The notes under the pieces: generated by a model
What the model saw: only the letters and a program-made list of their open reading frames with translations
Told to the model about the DNA's origin: nothing
The model's database searches: none
Shown here: piece by piece, positions 8,289 through 16,442 of the stretch
How positions within the stretch are numbered: position 1 is the stretch's first letter
Layout: the number at the start of each line of letters is the position of its first letter
Made by a program: the position numbers and the translations under genes
From: Variovorax sp. J22P240
Lineage (GTDB): Bacteria; Pseudomonadota; Gammaproteobacteria; Burkholderiales; Burkholderiaceae_C
Length of the DNA: 64,000 bases
Reading direction: 5' to 3'
NCBI RefSeq assembly: GCF_030316855.1
Contig: NZ_JASZYR010000005.1
Location: 186,001-250,000 of the forward strand

Positions 8289-9218
8289 CTAGACCCGATC
8301 GATGATCTTCTCGCCGAAGAGACCTTGCGGCCGCACGAGAAGGAAAACAAGCGCCAGCACGTAGGCGAACCAGATCTCGATCCCGCCGCCCAGCATCGGG
8401 CCAAGATAGATCTCCGACAGTTTCTCGCCGACGCCGATGAGCAGGCCGCCGATGATGGCGCCCGGGATCGAGGTCAGCCCGCCGAGAATCACCACCGGCA
8501 GCGCCTTGAGCGCCACCAGCGAGAGCGAAAACTGCACGCCCAGCTTCGATCCCCAGATGATCCCGGCCACCAGCGCCGCGAAGCCCGCGACGGACCACAC
8601 GATGACCCAGATGCGGTTGAGCGGAATGCCGATGGATTGCGCAGCCTGGTGGTCATCGGCGACCGCACGCAGCGCGCGGCCGGTCGATGTCTTCTGGAAG
8701 AAGAGCGCCAGCACCACGACGAGCGCAGCCGCGACGAGCGCAGCGACCAGGTCTTCGCGGCTCAGCAGCAGGCCGCCCTGGAAGGTGTTTTCGAACACCA
8801 TCATCGGTTCCTTCGGCATCCCGACGTCGATCTTGTAGATGTCGTTGCCGAAGAGCGTCTGCCCGAGTCCGTCGAGGAAGTAGGCGATGCCGAGCGTGGC
8901 CATCAGCAGCGTGATGCCTTCCTGGTTGACCAGCTTGCTCAGCACCAGCCGCTCGATCAGCCACGCCACCGCGATCATCACGGCCATCGCGGCGATGAAG
9001 GCCAGCACGTTGGCGAGCACCAGGCTCTCGAAGCCGAGCCACTTCGGAATCCATTCGGCGAAGCGCGCCATCGCCAGCGCGGCGAACAGCACCATCGCGC
9101 CCTGCGCGAAGTTGAAGACGCCGGATGCCTTGTAGATGAGCACGAAGCCGATCGCGATCAGCGAATAGAGCATGCCGACCATGAGGCCGCCGAAGAGGGT
9201 TTCGAGAAAAAATCCCAT
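8289..9218 (-). CDS. livH: HAAT ABC transporter permease (LivH-like)
   Basis: A 309-residue inner-membrane permease with about eight hydrophobic segments. It starts MGFFLETLFGGLMVGMLYSL and contains the LivH-type phrases IAIGFVLIYKASGVFNFAQG, LRAVADDHQAAQSIGIPLNR (the cytoplasmic coupling loop) and LGGLTSIPGAIIGGLLIGVGE, ending RPQGLFGEKIIDRV. It forms the transport channel with LivM. It begins one base after the livG stop, so translation is probably coupled. The spacer behind it holds the 101-bp repeat. Confidence 0.92.
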   Translation of the reverse strand: MGFFLETLFGGLMVGMLYSLIAIGFVLIYKASGVFNFAQGAMVLFAALAMARFAEWIPKWLGFESLVLANVLAFIAAMAVMIAVAWLIERLVLSKLVNQEGITLLMATLGIAYFLDGLGQTLFGNDIYKIDVGMPKEPMMVFENTFQGGLLLSREDLVAALVAAALVVVLALFFQKTSTGRALRAVADDHQAAQSIGIPLNRIWVIVWSVAGFAALVAGIIWGSKLGVQFSLSLVALKALPVVILGGLTSIPGAIIGGLLIGVGEKLSEIYLGPMLGGGIEIWFAYVLALVFLLVRPQGLFGEKIIDRV

Positions 9219-9219
9219 G

Positions 9220-10005
9220 TCAGTGTTCCGTGCCGAGATATGCCCGGATCACGTCCTCGTTGTTCCGCACTTCGTTGGGCGTTCCGTCGCCGATCTTCTT
9301 GCCGTAGTCGAGCACAACCACGCGGTCCGAGATGTCCATCACCACGCCCATGTCGTGTTCGATCAGCACGATGGTGGTGCCGAACTCGTCGTTCACGTCG
9401 AGGATGAAGCGGCTCATGTCCTGCTTCTCCTCCACGTTCATGCCGGCCATTGGCTCGTCGAGCAGCAGCACCTGCGGTTCCATCGCGAGCGCACGGCCGA
9501 GGTCGACGCGCTTCTGCAGGCCATAGGGCAGGCGGCCCACAGGCGTCTTGCGATGCAGCTGGATCTCGAGGAAGTCGATGATGCGTTCGACGAACTCGCG
9601 TTGCGCCAGCTCCTCGCGTTCAGCCGGTCCCCAGCGCAGCGCCTGCGCCAGCAGGCCGCTCTTCATCTTGAGATTGCGGCCCGTCATGATGTTGTCGAGC
9701 ACGCTCATGCCCTTGAACAGAGCCAGGTTCTGGAAGGTGCGCGCCACGCCCATCTCGGCCACCTGGCGCGAGTTCATGTGCTTGAAGTGCTGGCCGCGAA
9801 AGGTGATGGAACCCTGCTGCGGCTGGTAGACGCCGTTGATGCAGTTGAGCATCGAGCTCTTACCCGCGCCGTTCGGGCCGATGATTGCGCGCACTTCGTG
9901 CTCGCGCACGTTGAAGCTGATGTCCGTCAGCGCCTTGACGCCGCCGAAGCTCAGGCTGATGTTCTGCACGTCGAGGATGACCTCGCCGATCTTGCGCGTG
10001 CTCAT
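9220..10005 (-). CDS. livG: HAAT ABC transporter ATPase (LivG-like)
   Basis: A 261-residue ABC ATPase. Walker A is [12 protein letters not shown] (about residue 42), the Q-loop region is GVARTFQNLALF, the signature is the LivG-typical RLPYGLQKRVDLGRAL, Walker B is VLLLDEPMAGMNVEE and the switch is IEHDMGVVMDIS. The C-terminal end NNEDVIRAYLGTEH is standard for LivG. The ATG overlaps the stop of the upstream ligase gene by 4 bp (ATGA). It works as a heterodimer with LivF at 4874-5686. Confidence 0.93.
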   Translation of the reverse strand: MSTRKIGEVILDVQNISLSFGGVKALTDISFNVREHEVRAIIGPNGAGKSSMLNCINGVYQPQQGSITFRGQHFKHMNSRQVAEMGVARTFQNLALFKGMSVLDNIMTGRNLKMKSGLLAQALRWGPAEREELAQREFVERIIDFLEIQLHRKTPVGRLPYGLQKRVDLGRALAMEPQVLLLDEPMAGMNVEEKQDMSRFILDVNDEFGTTIVLIEHDMGVVMDISDRVVVLDYGKKIGDGTPNEVRNNEDVIRAYLGTEH

Positions 10006-11963
10006 GCGGCGGCCTTCATGGGTGCGAAGCGCTTCGACTCGACGATGTTCAGAGTGGCGCTCACGACGCCCGTCCGGCCATCTTCGAACTTCACCTGCGT
10101 CTCGATGTATTGCTCGGACTTGCCGCCGTAGAGCGCGTCCACCAGCACCGCGTACTTGCCGGCGATGAAGCCGCGACGCACCTTTCGCGTGCGGGTGAGC
10201 TCGTCGTCATCGGGGTCGAGTTCCTTGTGCAGAACCATGAAGCGCGCGATCTGCGTGTCGGCCATGCCTTCCTCCGCGGCGAGGTCGGTGTTCACCTTGG
10301 CGATGCAGTCGGCCACCAGCGCCAGCACGTCGGGCTTGCCCGCGAGATCGACGTAGCCGCCGTAGGCCAGCCCGCGCCGCTCGGCCCAGTTCCCCACCGC
10401 CTCGTAGTCGATGTTGATGAAGGCGCAGACCTGGTCGCGCTCGTGGCCGAAGCACACGGCCTCCTTGATCTGCGGAAAGAACTTGAGCTTGTTCTCGATG
10501 TAGTTGGGCGCGAACATCGCTCCTGCCGCAACGCCGTCCGGCGCGGCCATGCGGCCCACGTCCTTGGCGCGGTCGATGATGCGCAGATGCCCTTCGGCAT
10601 CGAGCACGCCGGCGTCGCCGGTATGGAAGTAGCCGTCGGCATCGAGCACCTCGGCGGTCGCGTCGGGCCGCTTGTAGTACTCCTTGAGCACCGACACGCC
10701 GCGCACGAGCACCTCGCCGTCCGGCGCGATCTTGAGTTCGATGCCGGGCGCCGCGCTGCCCACGGTCTGCAGCTTGACCTTGCCGTCCTGTTGAAGGCAC
10801 ACGTAGGCACAGGTCTCGGTCTGGCCGTAGAACTGCTTGAGATTGACGCCGATGGAGCGGTAGAAACGGAAGAGATCAGGCCCGATCGCCGCGCCGGCCG
10901 TATAGGCCACGCGGATGCGGCTCATGCCGAGCACGTTGCGCAGCGGCCCGTAGATCACGAGGTTGCCGATGCCGTACATCAGCCGGTCGCCGAAGCCGAC
11001 GGGCGCGCCGTTGAGGATGTCGGCTCCCACGCGTCGCGCCAGCGCCATGAACCTGGCGTACAGCCAGCGCTTGGGCGCGGCGGCGTCTTCCATGCGGATC
11101 GACACCGCGGTCAGCAGGCCCTCGAAGGTGCGCGGCGGGCCGAAGTAGTAGCTCGGCCCGATCTCGCGCATGTCGTTCATCACCGTTTCTGTCGATTCGG
11201 GGCAGTTGAGCGTGAAGCCGCCGACCAGCCATTGCGCCACGGAGAAGAGGTGGTCGCCGACCCAGGCCATGGGCAGGTAGCTCATGATGTTGTCGCCGGG
11301 GCCGAGCTTGTCGGTCTCCACGCCGCCGCGGCCGGCCGCGATGAAGCTCGCATGCGTCTGGCACACGCCCTTGGGCCGGCCGGTGGTACCGGAGGTGTAG
11401 AGGATCACGGCGACGTCGCCGGGCTCGCCGGCGGCCACGCTCTGATCGAAGAACCCCGGATGCGCCGCGTCCCAGGCGCGGCCCAGCTCGCACAGCTTTT
11501 CGTGGCTCACGAGGCCGGGCTGGTCGTAGTGGCGCAGCCCACGCGGGTCGTCATAGATGATGTGTCGGATCGCCGGGCGGGTCTCGCGGCATTCGAGCAG
11601 CTTGTCGACCTGCTCCTGGTCTTCCGCGATCACGAACTCGATCGAGGCGTCCTCCAGCATGAAGACCATTTCGCCGGCCACCGCATCCTGGTAGAGCGGC
11701 ACCGGCACGCCGCGCAGGCTTTGCGCGGCGACCACCGCCATATACAGATGCGGCCGGTTGGCGCCGACGATCGCGAGGTTGTCGCCAGCCTTGAAGCCCA
11801 GGCTCGCCAGCCCGCAGGCGAACTCGCGCACCTCGCGCGCAACCTCCGCCCAGCTCCAGGTCTGCCAGATGCCGAGGTCCTTTTCGCGCACGGCCGGCGC
11901 GTCGGGCTGCTGCTTCGCATGGTTCAGCAGCAGGCGAGGAAAGGTGTTGGCTGTGGTCTGCAC
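10002..11963 (-). CDS. Long-chain acyl-CoA synthetase-type AMP-binding protein
   Basis: A 653-residue AMP-forming acyl-CoA ligase. The P-loop-like motif is ILYTSGTTGRPKGV, followed by YLPMAWVGDHLFS, FGPPRTFEGLL, the adenine-binding YGQTETCAYVC, GYFHTGDAGVLDAEGHLRI and the hinge IDRAKDV. An open frame extends upstream into the divergent regulator, but homology begins at QTTANTFPRLLLNHA, so a GTG at 11963 is taken as start. The predicted -10 box would make the message almost leaderless. As first gene of the Liv operon it probably activates the imported acid or a downstream intermediate. A second, PaaK-like ligase ends the operon; the division of labour is unclear. Confidence 0.88.
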   Translation of the reverse strand: MQTTANTFPRLLLNHAKQQPDAPAVREKDLGIWQTWSWAEVAREVREFACGLASLGFKAGDNLAIVGANRPHLYMAVVAAQSLRGVPVPLYQDAVAGEMVFMLEDASIEFVIAEDQEQVDKLLECRETRPAIRHIIYDDPRGLRHYDQPGLVSHEKLCELGRAWDAAHPGFFDQSVAAGEPGDVAVILYTSGTTGRPKGVCQTHASFIAAGRGGVETDKLGPGDNIMSYLPMAWVGDHLFSVAQWLVGGFTLNCPESTETVMNDMREIGPSYYFGPPRTFEGLLTAVSIRMEDAAAPKRWLYARFMALARRVGADILNGAPVGFGDRLMYGIGNLVIYGPLRNVLGMSRIRVAYTAGAAIGPDLFRFYRSIGVNLKQFYGQTETCAYVCLQQDGKVKLQTVGSAAPGIELKIAPDGEVLVRGVSVLKEYYKRPDATAEVLDADGYFHTGDAGVLDAEGHLRIIDRAKDVGRMAAPDGVAAGAMFAPNYIENKLKFFPQIKEAVCFGHERDQVCAFINIDYEAVGNWAERRGLAYGGYVDLAGKPDVLALVADCIAKVNTDLAAEEGMADTQIARFMVLHKELDPDDDELTRTRKVRRGFIAGKYAVLVDALYGGKSEQYIETQVKFEDGRTGVVSATLNIVESKRFAPMKAAA

Positions 11964-11973
11964 GATGGGGCGG

Positions 11974-11979
11974 ACTGTA
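11974..11979 (-). promoter_or_regulatory. Predicted -10 box of the ligase-Liv operon
   Basis: Minus-strand TACAGT (4 of 6 to TATAAT). A start site 7 bases downstream would be near 11967, only about four bases before the GTG at 11963. The centre of the inverted repeat at 12000-12017 would then lie at about -41.5, the standard class II activator position. No good -35 box is present, which fits activator dependence. Confidence 0.5.
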
Positions 11980-11999
11980 GAACCAACTTTGACGCCAAC

Positions 12000-12017
12000 T
12001 TGTCGTTCCGACGACAA
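12000..12017. promoter_or_regulatory. Inverted repeat, probable Crp/Fnr-family operator
   Basis: A perfect 7-bp inverted repeat with a 4-bp centre, TTGTCGT-TCCG-ACGACAA, lies in the 85-bp gap between the divergent ligase operon and the Crp/Fnr-type gene. Size and symmetry are those of a Crp-family site. It also falls between a plus-strand TTGACG (11989-11994) and GACAAT (12013-12018), a possible promoter of the regulator gene, so binding could repress the regulator while activating the ligase operon. Function is inferred from position only. Confidence 0.65.
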
Positions 12018-12048
12018 TCCTAGGGACACTACTCCCCGGAGTTTCCCG

Positions 12049-12789
12049 ATGCCAATCGGCAATGACAGCGGCACCTCATCAATCCGCGACCGCGTGCGTC
12101 CGGCCACCGCCGACGAGCTCGACAACATCCCCTGGCTGCGCACGCTGTCACCCATCGAGCGTCGTCGGGCCGAAGTGGCGGTAGTGGTCGGCGATGCCGA
12201 GCCTGGGGATCTGGTTTGCCGCATCGGCCGGCCGCCCACCTATTGGTTCGGCGTGGTCGCGGGTCTGCTCAAGATGAGCAACGACAACGCGGACGGCACC
12301 TCGATGACCTACAGCGGCCTGCCGCCGGGCGGCTGGTTCGGCGAGGGCACGGCGCTCAAGCGCGAGCCCTACCGCTACAACATCCAGGCACTGCGGCGCA
12401 GCGTGGTGGCTGGGCTGCCGGTGGACGATTTCCACTGGCTGCTCGACCACTCGATCGGATTCAACCGCTTCGTGATGAACCAGCTCAACGAGCGGTTGGC
12501 CCAGTTCATCGCCGCGCGCGAGGCCGACCGGCTCAACAACCCCGACGCGCGGGTGGCGCGCAATCTGGCGGCGCTGTTCAATCCGGTGCTGTTTCCCGGC
12601 GTGGGCGAATTGCTGCGCATCACGCAGCAGGAGCTGGCCTATCTCATCGGGCTGTCGCGGCAGCGCGTGAACGAAGCCTTGCGCACCTTGCAGGCGCAGG
12701 GCGCGATTCGCGTCGAATACGGCGGGCTTCGAGTGACCGACCTCGAAGCGCTGCGCACGAACGGGTTGGCGGGGAAGGGCGCGGGCTAG
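12049..12789 (+). CDS. Crp/Fnr family transcriptional regulator
   Basis: A 246-residue protein with an N-terminal cyclic-nucleotide-binding-type beta barrel (about residues 20-130, including GGWFGEGTALKREPYRYNIQ) and a C-terminal winged helix. The helix-turn-helix is ITQQELAYLIGLSRQRVNEA, with recognition helix SRQRVNEALRTL. Only one Cys is present, so it is not an oxygen-sensing Fe-S protein of the FNR kind. The ATG at 12049 follows CGGAG; an upstream open frame overlaps the divergent promoter and is rejected. It is divergent from the Liv/ligase operon and very likely controls it; the effector could be an acyl-CoA or nucleotide but is unknown. Confidence 0.9.
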   Translation: MPIGNDSGTSSIRDRVRPATADELDNIPWLRTLSPIERRRAEVAVVVGDAEPGDLVCRIGRPPTYWFGVVAGLLKMSNDNADGTSMTYSGLPPGGWFGEGTALKREPYRYNIQALRRSVVAGLPVDDFHWLLDHSIGFNRFVMNQLNERLAQFIAAREADRLNNPDARVARNLAALFNPVLFPGVGELLRITQQELAYLIGLSRQRVNEALRTLQAQGAIRVEYGGLRVTDLEALRTNGLAGKGAG

Positions 12790-12792
12790 AAG

Positions 12793-13410
12793 CTACGCGC
12801 TGACCGGCAGCGCTTCGCGCACCAGCTTGTCGTCGGCATAGGGCCGGAAGTAGGCCGCAGTTTCCTCGACCGGGCAATGGAGCCAGTCGTCGATCCATGC
12901 ATCGCGCAGGATGACGGTGCGGCGTCGCTCAGGTTGCTCGGGCGCGCCGAGGGTCAGCAACGCAAAGCTCTCGACGCACTGGCCGGCCGGTGAGCGCCAG
13001 CCGTTCCACAGGCCGGCCAACGCGAGAGGTTCGCCATCGGCGCGCGATACCCGCACGATCGAGTCCTCGGTGTCGCCGGGCTGGAACAGACAGTCCGCGA
13101 GGATCACGCAACGATGGCCGCGTTTCCAGGGCTGGTAGAAATTGCGTTCCGCGGAGGCGGTTTCGCCGCGAGCCTCGTGCGTGAGTTGGTCCTGGCCGTC
13201 CTTCGAGAACAGCGGGATCAGGCCCCAGCGCCCGGCAGCGATCTGGAAGCGTTCCGGCGGCGTCTCCTGGCCGACGCCGTCCGCTCGGGGGCGGCGCACG
13301 AAAAGACCTTGCTCCCCCGGCCGGACGATGGACCCCTCGGGATCGCATGCGATACCGAAGCGCTGGGCGAAATGGCTTGGCTCGCTCGCTGCTTGGTAGT
13401 GGGTGGGCAT
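12793..13410 (-). CDS. SRAP (YedK/HMCES)-family protein lacking catalytic residues
   Basis: A 205-residue protein that aligns by eye with the SOS-response-associated peptidase family, which crosslinks to abasic sites in single-stranded DNA. Family landmarks are present: RWGLIP (61-66), ARGET (80-84), CVILADCLF (101-109), LALAGLW (129-135), ESFALLTL (147-154) and TVIL (165-168). The chemistry is missing: position 2 is Pro instead of Cys, the usual Asn before ARxET is Glu79, the catalytic Glu of the FYEW-type motif is Gln110, and the His before the RMPVIL-like motif is Glu161. No upstream start restores Cys2. It may be a non-catalytic DNA-binding relative. It ends 3 bp from the Crp/Fnr gene, convergently. 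Confidence 0.75.
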   Translation of the reverse strand: MPTHYQAASEPSHFAQRFGIACDPEGSIVRPGEQGLFVRRPRADGVGQETPPERFQIAAGRWGLIPLFSKDGQDQLTHEARGETASAERNFYQPWKRGHRCVILADCLFQPGDTEDSIVRVSRADGEPLALAGLWNGWRSPAGQCVESFALLTLGAPEQPERRRTVILRDAWIDDWLHCPVEETAAYFRPYADDKLVREALPVSA

Positions 13411-13510
13411 GGCCGGGAATGTAAGAAGGGCGGGTGATTTTAGTCAACACACCGATACCATCGGTTCGGCGTGCGGTGTCGCCCGCAAGACCTTTCTCAC
13501 GAAATCGCTC

Positions 13511-14272
13511 ATGAATTCATCTCATCTCACCGTCATCACGGGTGCATCCCGCGGCCTGGGCCGCGCCATGGCCGAACAATTGCTGAAGCCCGGCCGGCGC
13601 CTGTTGTGCATCTCCCGCCAGAGCGACGACCAGCTTGCCGCGCTCGCCCGCGACGCCGGCGCCGAGTTGGAGCAGTGGCAGCAGGACCTTGCCGACCCGG
13701 TCGCGGCCGCCGCGCGCCTCGCGGCCTGGCTGCAGGGGCTGGATGCGCAGGCCTTCGACAGCGCAACGCTCATCAACAACGCCGGCACCGTCGGGCGTCC
13801 GCGGCCGTTGTCGGAGGCTGTGGCCACCGAACTGGCGCAGGCGCTGCGCGTGGGCCTGGAGGCGCCGATGCTGCTGACCTCCGCGTTTCTCGGCGCGACC
13901 AAAGGCTGGCGCGCCGATCGCAAGGTGCTCAACATCTCGTCGGGCCTCGGCCGCAACGCGATGGGCAGCCAGGCGCCCTACTGCGCCGCCAAGGCAGGCA
14001 TGGACCATTTCTCGCGCGCCGTGGCGCTCGAAGAGAAGGGTGCAGGCGGCGCCCGCATCGTGTCGCTCGCGCCCGGCGTGATCGACACCGACATGCAGGT
14101 GCAACTGCGCGAAAGCGAACCCGGCATGTTCCCGGACTACGTGCGCTTCCAGAAACTGAAGGCCGAAGGCCTGCTCGACTCCCCAGCCTCCGCCGCGGCC
14201 AAGATCCTCAAGTACCTGGACCGCGCGGACTTCGGCAGCAATCCCGTCGCGGACGTGCGCGACCCGGCCTGA
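13511..14272 (+). CDS. SDR family oxidoreductase (sepiapterin-reductase-like)
   Basis: A 253-residue short-chain dehydrogenase. The cofactor motif is TGASRGLG (about residues 10-17), followed by LINNAGTVG, the catalytic Ser in NISSGLG, YCAAK with Tyr and Lys, and APGVIDTDMQ. Extended N-terminal and middle regions resemble YueD/sepiapterin-reductase-type SDRs that reduce diketones. The ATG at 13511 is chosen because MNSSHLTVITGASRGLG gives the normal distance to the glycine motif; no strong ribosome-binding site precedes it. It is a single gene between the divergent SRAP-like gene and the convergent beta-lactamase-fold gene. Confidence 0.85.
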   Translation: MNSSHLTVITGASRGLGRAMAEQLLKPGRRLLCISRQSDDQLAALARDAGAELEQWQQDLADPVAAAARLAAWLQGLDAQAFDSATLINNAGTVGRPRPLSEAVATELAQALRVGLEAPMLLTSAFLGATKGWRADRKVLNISSGLGRNAMGSQAPYCAAKAGMDHFSRAVALEEKGAGGARIVSLAPGVIDTDMQVQLRESEPGMFPDYVRFQKLKAEGLLDSPASAAAKILKYLDRADFGSNPVADVRDPA

Positions 14273-14277
14273 CTTGC

Positions 14278-15282
14278 TTATTGCATCGTGAAGCGATCGC
14301 GTGTAGCGCGCGCGCATTCGTTCATCACCGTCAGCCCGCGCAGTACGGCTTCATTGCCGATGACGAAGGGATTGGGCTGCAGCCCGGGCTGCTGGCGAAG
14401 CGCCTCGAGTCGGGGCAGTGCGCTGTCGTACCCCGCGTGGTTCGACAGCAGCACGTCGACTTTCTGTTCCTTCGCCACCGTGCTCATTCGCTGGGTCGCC
14501 TGGATGTAGCTGTCGAGGCGCGGAATGTCCTTGCCGAAATTGAAGGCCGTGCCGCCCCAGAGCAAGGTGCGGTAGGTCCGGTTGCCGGACTTCACGTCGA
14601 ACACCGGCGTGATCGTGCCCATCGTGTGGCCCGGCGTGAGGTAGAGGGTGACCGTGGTGTCGCCCAGCGTGATCCGGTCGCCGTCGTTCACGGCCATGTC
14701 GCGCTGCGGCGGCGCACCCCAGAGCGGCGTCGTGAACTCCAGTTGGGTTTCGGTCATCTTCCAGTCGGCTTCGCTCATCACGATGCGCGGCCGGTACTTC
14801 TGCACCAGGTACCGGGCGCCACCGTAATGATCGCCGTGACCGTGCGTGACGATCACGTACTTGATCTGCGCCGGGTCGAGCCCGAGCTTGCGCATTCCAC
14901 CATCGATCAGCGCTGTCGCCTCGGCCTCGTTGTTGAGCGCGTCGATGAGGATGATTCCGTCCGAGGTCTTGATGGCCCACGCGCTGACCCAATCGGCGCC
15001 GACGTAGTAGAGGTTGTCGAAAGCCTGCCCCGGTGGCGGTGGCGGCTTGTTCATGAGGGCCGCGATGCCCCGGTCGGCCTCGGCTTGGGGCGGCCTGGTG
15101 GCAGGTGCCGGCCTGCACAGCACCAGCAAGGGCTGAAGATCGGTGCCTGCCGCCTGCGTGGCGGCGGCGACGTGCGCCGAAACGGTGGACTGCGATGCCG
15201 GCTGGGACGCGCAGCCCGAAAGGATCGCGCCGAGGAGACATGCGCCGACCAGGCGGCGCCGGATGCTGGATCTGTCTTTCAA
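14278..15282 (-). CDS. Subclass B3-type metallo-beta-lactamase-fold lipoprotein
   Basis: A 334-residue protein with a lipoprotein signal peptide (lipobox LSGC, Cys24) and the complete zinc ligand set of B3 metallo-beta-lactamases: H147-x-H149-x-D151-H152 in THGHGDHYGG, H219 in TPGHTMG and H282 in SNHAGYD. Other B3-like features are NLYYVGADWVSAWAIKT and DGIILIDALNNEAEA. The start codon is TTG at 15282 with GAGGAG seven bases upstream, inside an inverted repeat. B3 enzymes hydrolyse penicillins, cephalosporins and carbapenems, but related proteins act as lactonases or esterases, so the substrate is open. A Bug receptor gene lies 57 bp upstream in the same direction. Confidence 0.82.
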   Translation of the reverse strand: MKDRSSIRRRLVGACLLGAILSGCASQPASQSTVSAHVAAATQAAGTDLQPLLVLCRPAPATRPPQAEADRGIAALMNKPPPPPGQAFDNLYYVGADWVSAWAIKTSDGIILIDALNNEAEATALIDGGMRKLGLDPAQIKYVIVTHGHGDHYGGARYLVQKYRPRIVMSEADWKMTETQLEFTTPLWGAPPQRDMAVNDGDRITLGDTTVTLYLTPGHTMGTITPVFDVKSGNRTYRTLLWGGTAFNFGKDIPRLDSYIQATQRMSTVAKEQKVDVLLSNHAGYDSALPRLEALRQQPGLQPNPFVIGNEAVLRGLTVMNECARATRDRFTMQ

Positions 15283-15284
15283 GA

Positions 15285-15326
15285 GCGGTCTCCTCGCCGG
15301 TGGCCGGCCAGATGTTTTGAGACCGC
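15285..15326 (-). promoter_or_regulatory. Inverted repeat covering the ribosome-binding site of the B3-type gene
   Basis: An 8-bp perfect inverted repeat, GCGGTCTC (15285-15292) and GAGACCGC (15319-15326), encloses a second smaller palindrome GCCGGTGGCCGGC. On the mRNA the downstream arm overlaps the Shine-Dalgarno GAGGAG of the gene starting at 15282. A folded leader could mask translation initiation. There is no U-run, so it is not an obvious terminator for the upstream Bug gene. Confidence 0.5.
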
Positions 15327-15339
15327 GATTCTGCGACGT

Positions 15340-16305
15340 CTACTCGATCGTTGCACCCGAGGCCTGGACGATGCCGCGCCATTTCTGGTAGTCCGTCTTG
15401 AGCAGCGTGCCGAACTGCTCGGGCGTCATGCTCTGCGGCTCCGCGCCTTGGGCGATGATCGCGGCCTTCATCTCGGGCGTCGCGAGGAGCTTGTTGACCT
15501 CGGCGTTCACGGTCATGACGATGTCCTTGGGCGTGCCCGCCGGCATGAAGAGGCCATACCAGGTGCTGACGTCGAAGTCCTTGTAGCCCAGTTCGGCGAT
15601 GCTGGGCACATCGGGCAGCGAACTGCTGCGGCGCAGCGAGGTCACCGCCAGCGGACGCAGCTTGCCCGACTTGATCTGGCCCATGGCCGACGGCAGCGAG
15701 GACACCATCAGGTCCACGTTGCCGGCCAGCACGTCCATCATCGCGGCGTTGGAGCCCTTGTAGGGCACATGGCGCATCTTGATGTTGGCGGCGGTCTTGA
15801 AGATCTCGCCGGCCAGGTGGATGGTCGTGCCGTTGCCGGGCGAGCCGTAGGTGATCGAGTCGGGCGCCGCGCGCGCGGCGTTGACGACGTCGGCCAGCGT
15901 CTTGAAGTTCGATTCGGTGCGGGTGACGATCACCACCGGCGTGTAGGCCACGTGCGCCACGGCGGTCAGGTCTTTCGTGGGGTCGTAGCTCAGGTTCTTG
16001 TAGAGCCAGGGCGCGACGACCATGTTGTCCTTCTGGCCCATCACCATGTCGTAGCCGGTGGGGGCTGAACGCACGGCTTCGGCGATGCCGATGGTGCCGC
16101 CCGCGCCGGCGCGGTTGTCGGGCACCACGGTCCACTTGCTGGTTTCGGTGAGCTTGTTCGCGACCAGACGCGAGAGGATGTCGGTGCCGCCACCGGGCGG
16201 GAAGGGCACGACGAGGCGGATCGGCTTGGCGGGGTAGGGCTGGGCCTGTGCGGCGGCGGCGAATGCCAGCCCGAGGGCGATGGAGGTAATGAGCTTTCGG
16301 ATCAT
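15340..16305 (-). CDS. Bug/TctC family tripartite transporter substrate-binding protein
   Basis: A 321-residue periplasmic binding protein with a Sec signal peptide (MIRKLITSIALGLAFAAAAQA). Bug-family signatures are PAKPIRLVVPFPPGGGTDIL, NRAGAGGTIG, ITYGSPGNGTTIHL, HVPYKGSNAAMMDVLAG and the C-terminal MTPEQFGTLLKTDYQKWRG. Bug proteins bind carboxylic acids, amino acids or nicotinate-like compounds for tripartite tricarboxylate transporters. No TctA/TctB genes adjoin it, so it is an orphan receptor. It lies upstream of the B3-type metallo-hydrolase gene in the same direction. Confidence 0.93.
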   Translation of the reverse strand: MIRKLITSIALGLAFAAAAQAQPYPAKPIRLVVPFPPGGGTDILSRLVANKLTETSKWTVVPDNRAGAGGTIGIAEAVRSAPTGYDMVMGQKDNMVVAPWLYKNLSYDPTKDLTAVAHVAYTPVVIVTRTESNFKTLADVVNAARAAPDSITYGSPGNGTTIHLAGEIFKTAANIKMRHVPYKGSNAAMMDVLAGNVDLMVSSLPSAMGQIKSGKLRPLAVTSLRRSSSLPDVPSIAELGYKDFDVSTWYGLFMPAGTPKDIVMTVNAEVNKLLATPEMKAAIIAQGAEPQSMTPEQFGTLLKTDYQKWRGIVQASGATIE

Positions 16306-16442
16306 GGGATGTCTCGTTGTGTCGAGGCGCCGCCGAGGTGCGGCGCTATGCGCCGGCAGTGTGCCGGAACGAGACAGCCCGGGCGCTCTCAATTCGAGAT
16401 GGCCGCCGTATCGAATGGCGACTCCTCGAGAGCGCGCGGCAG

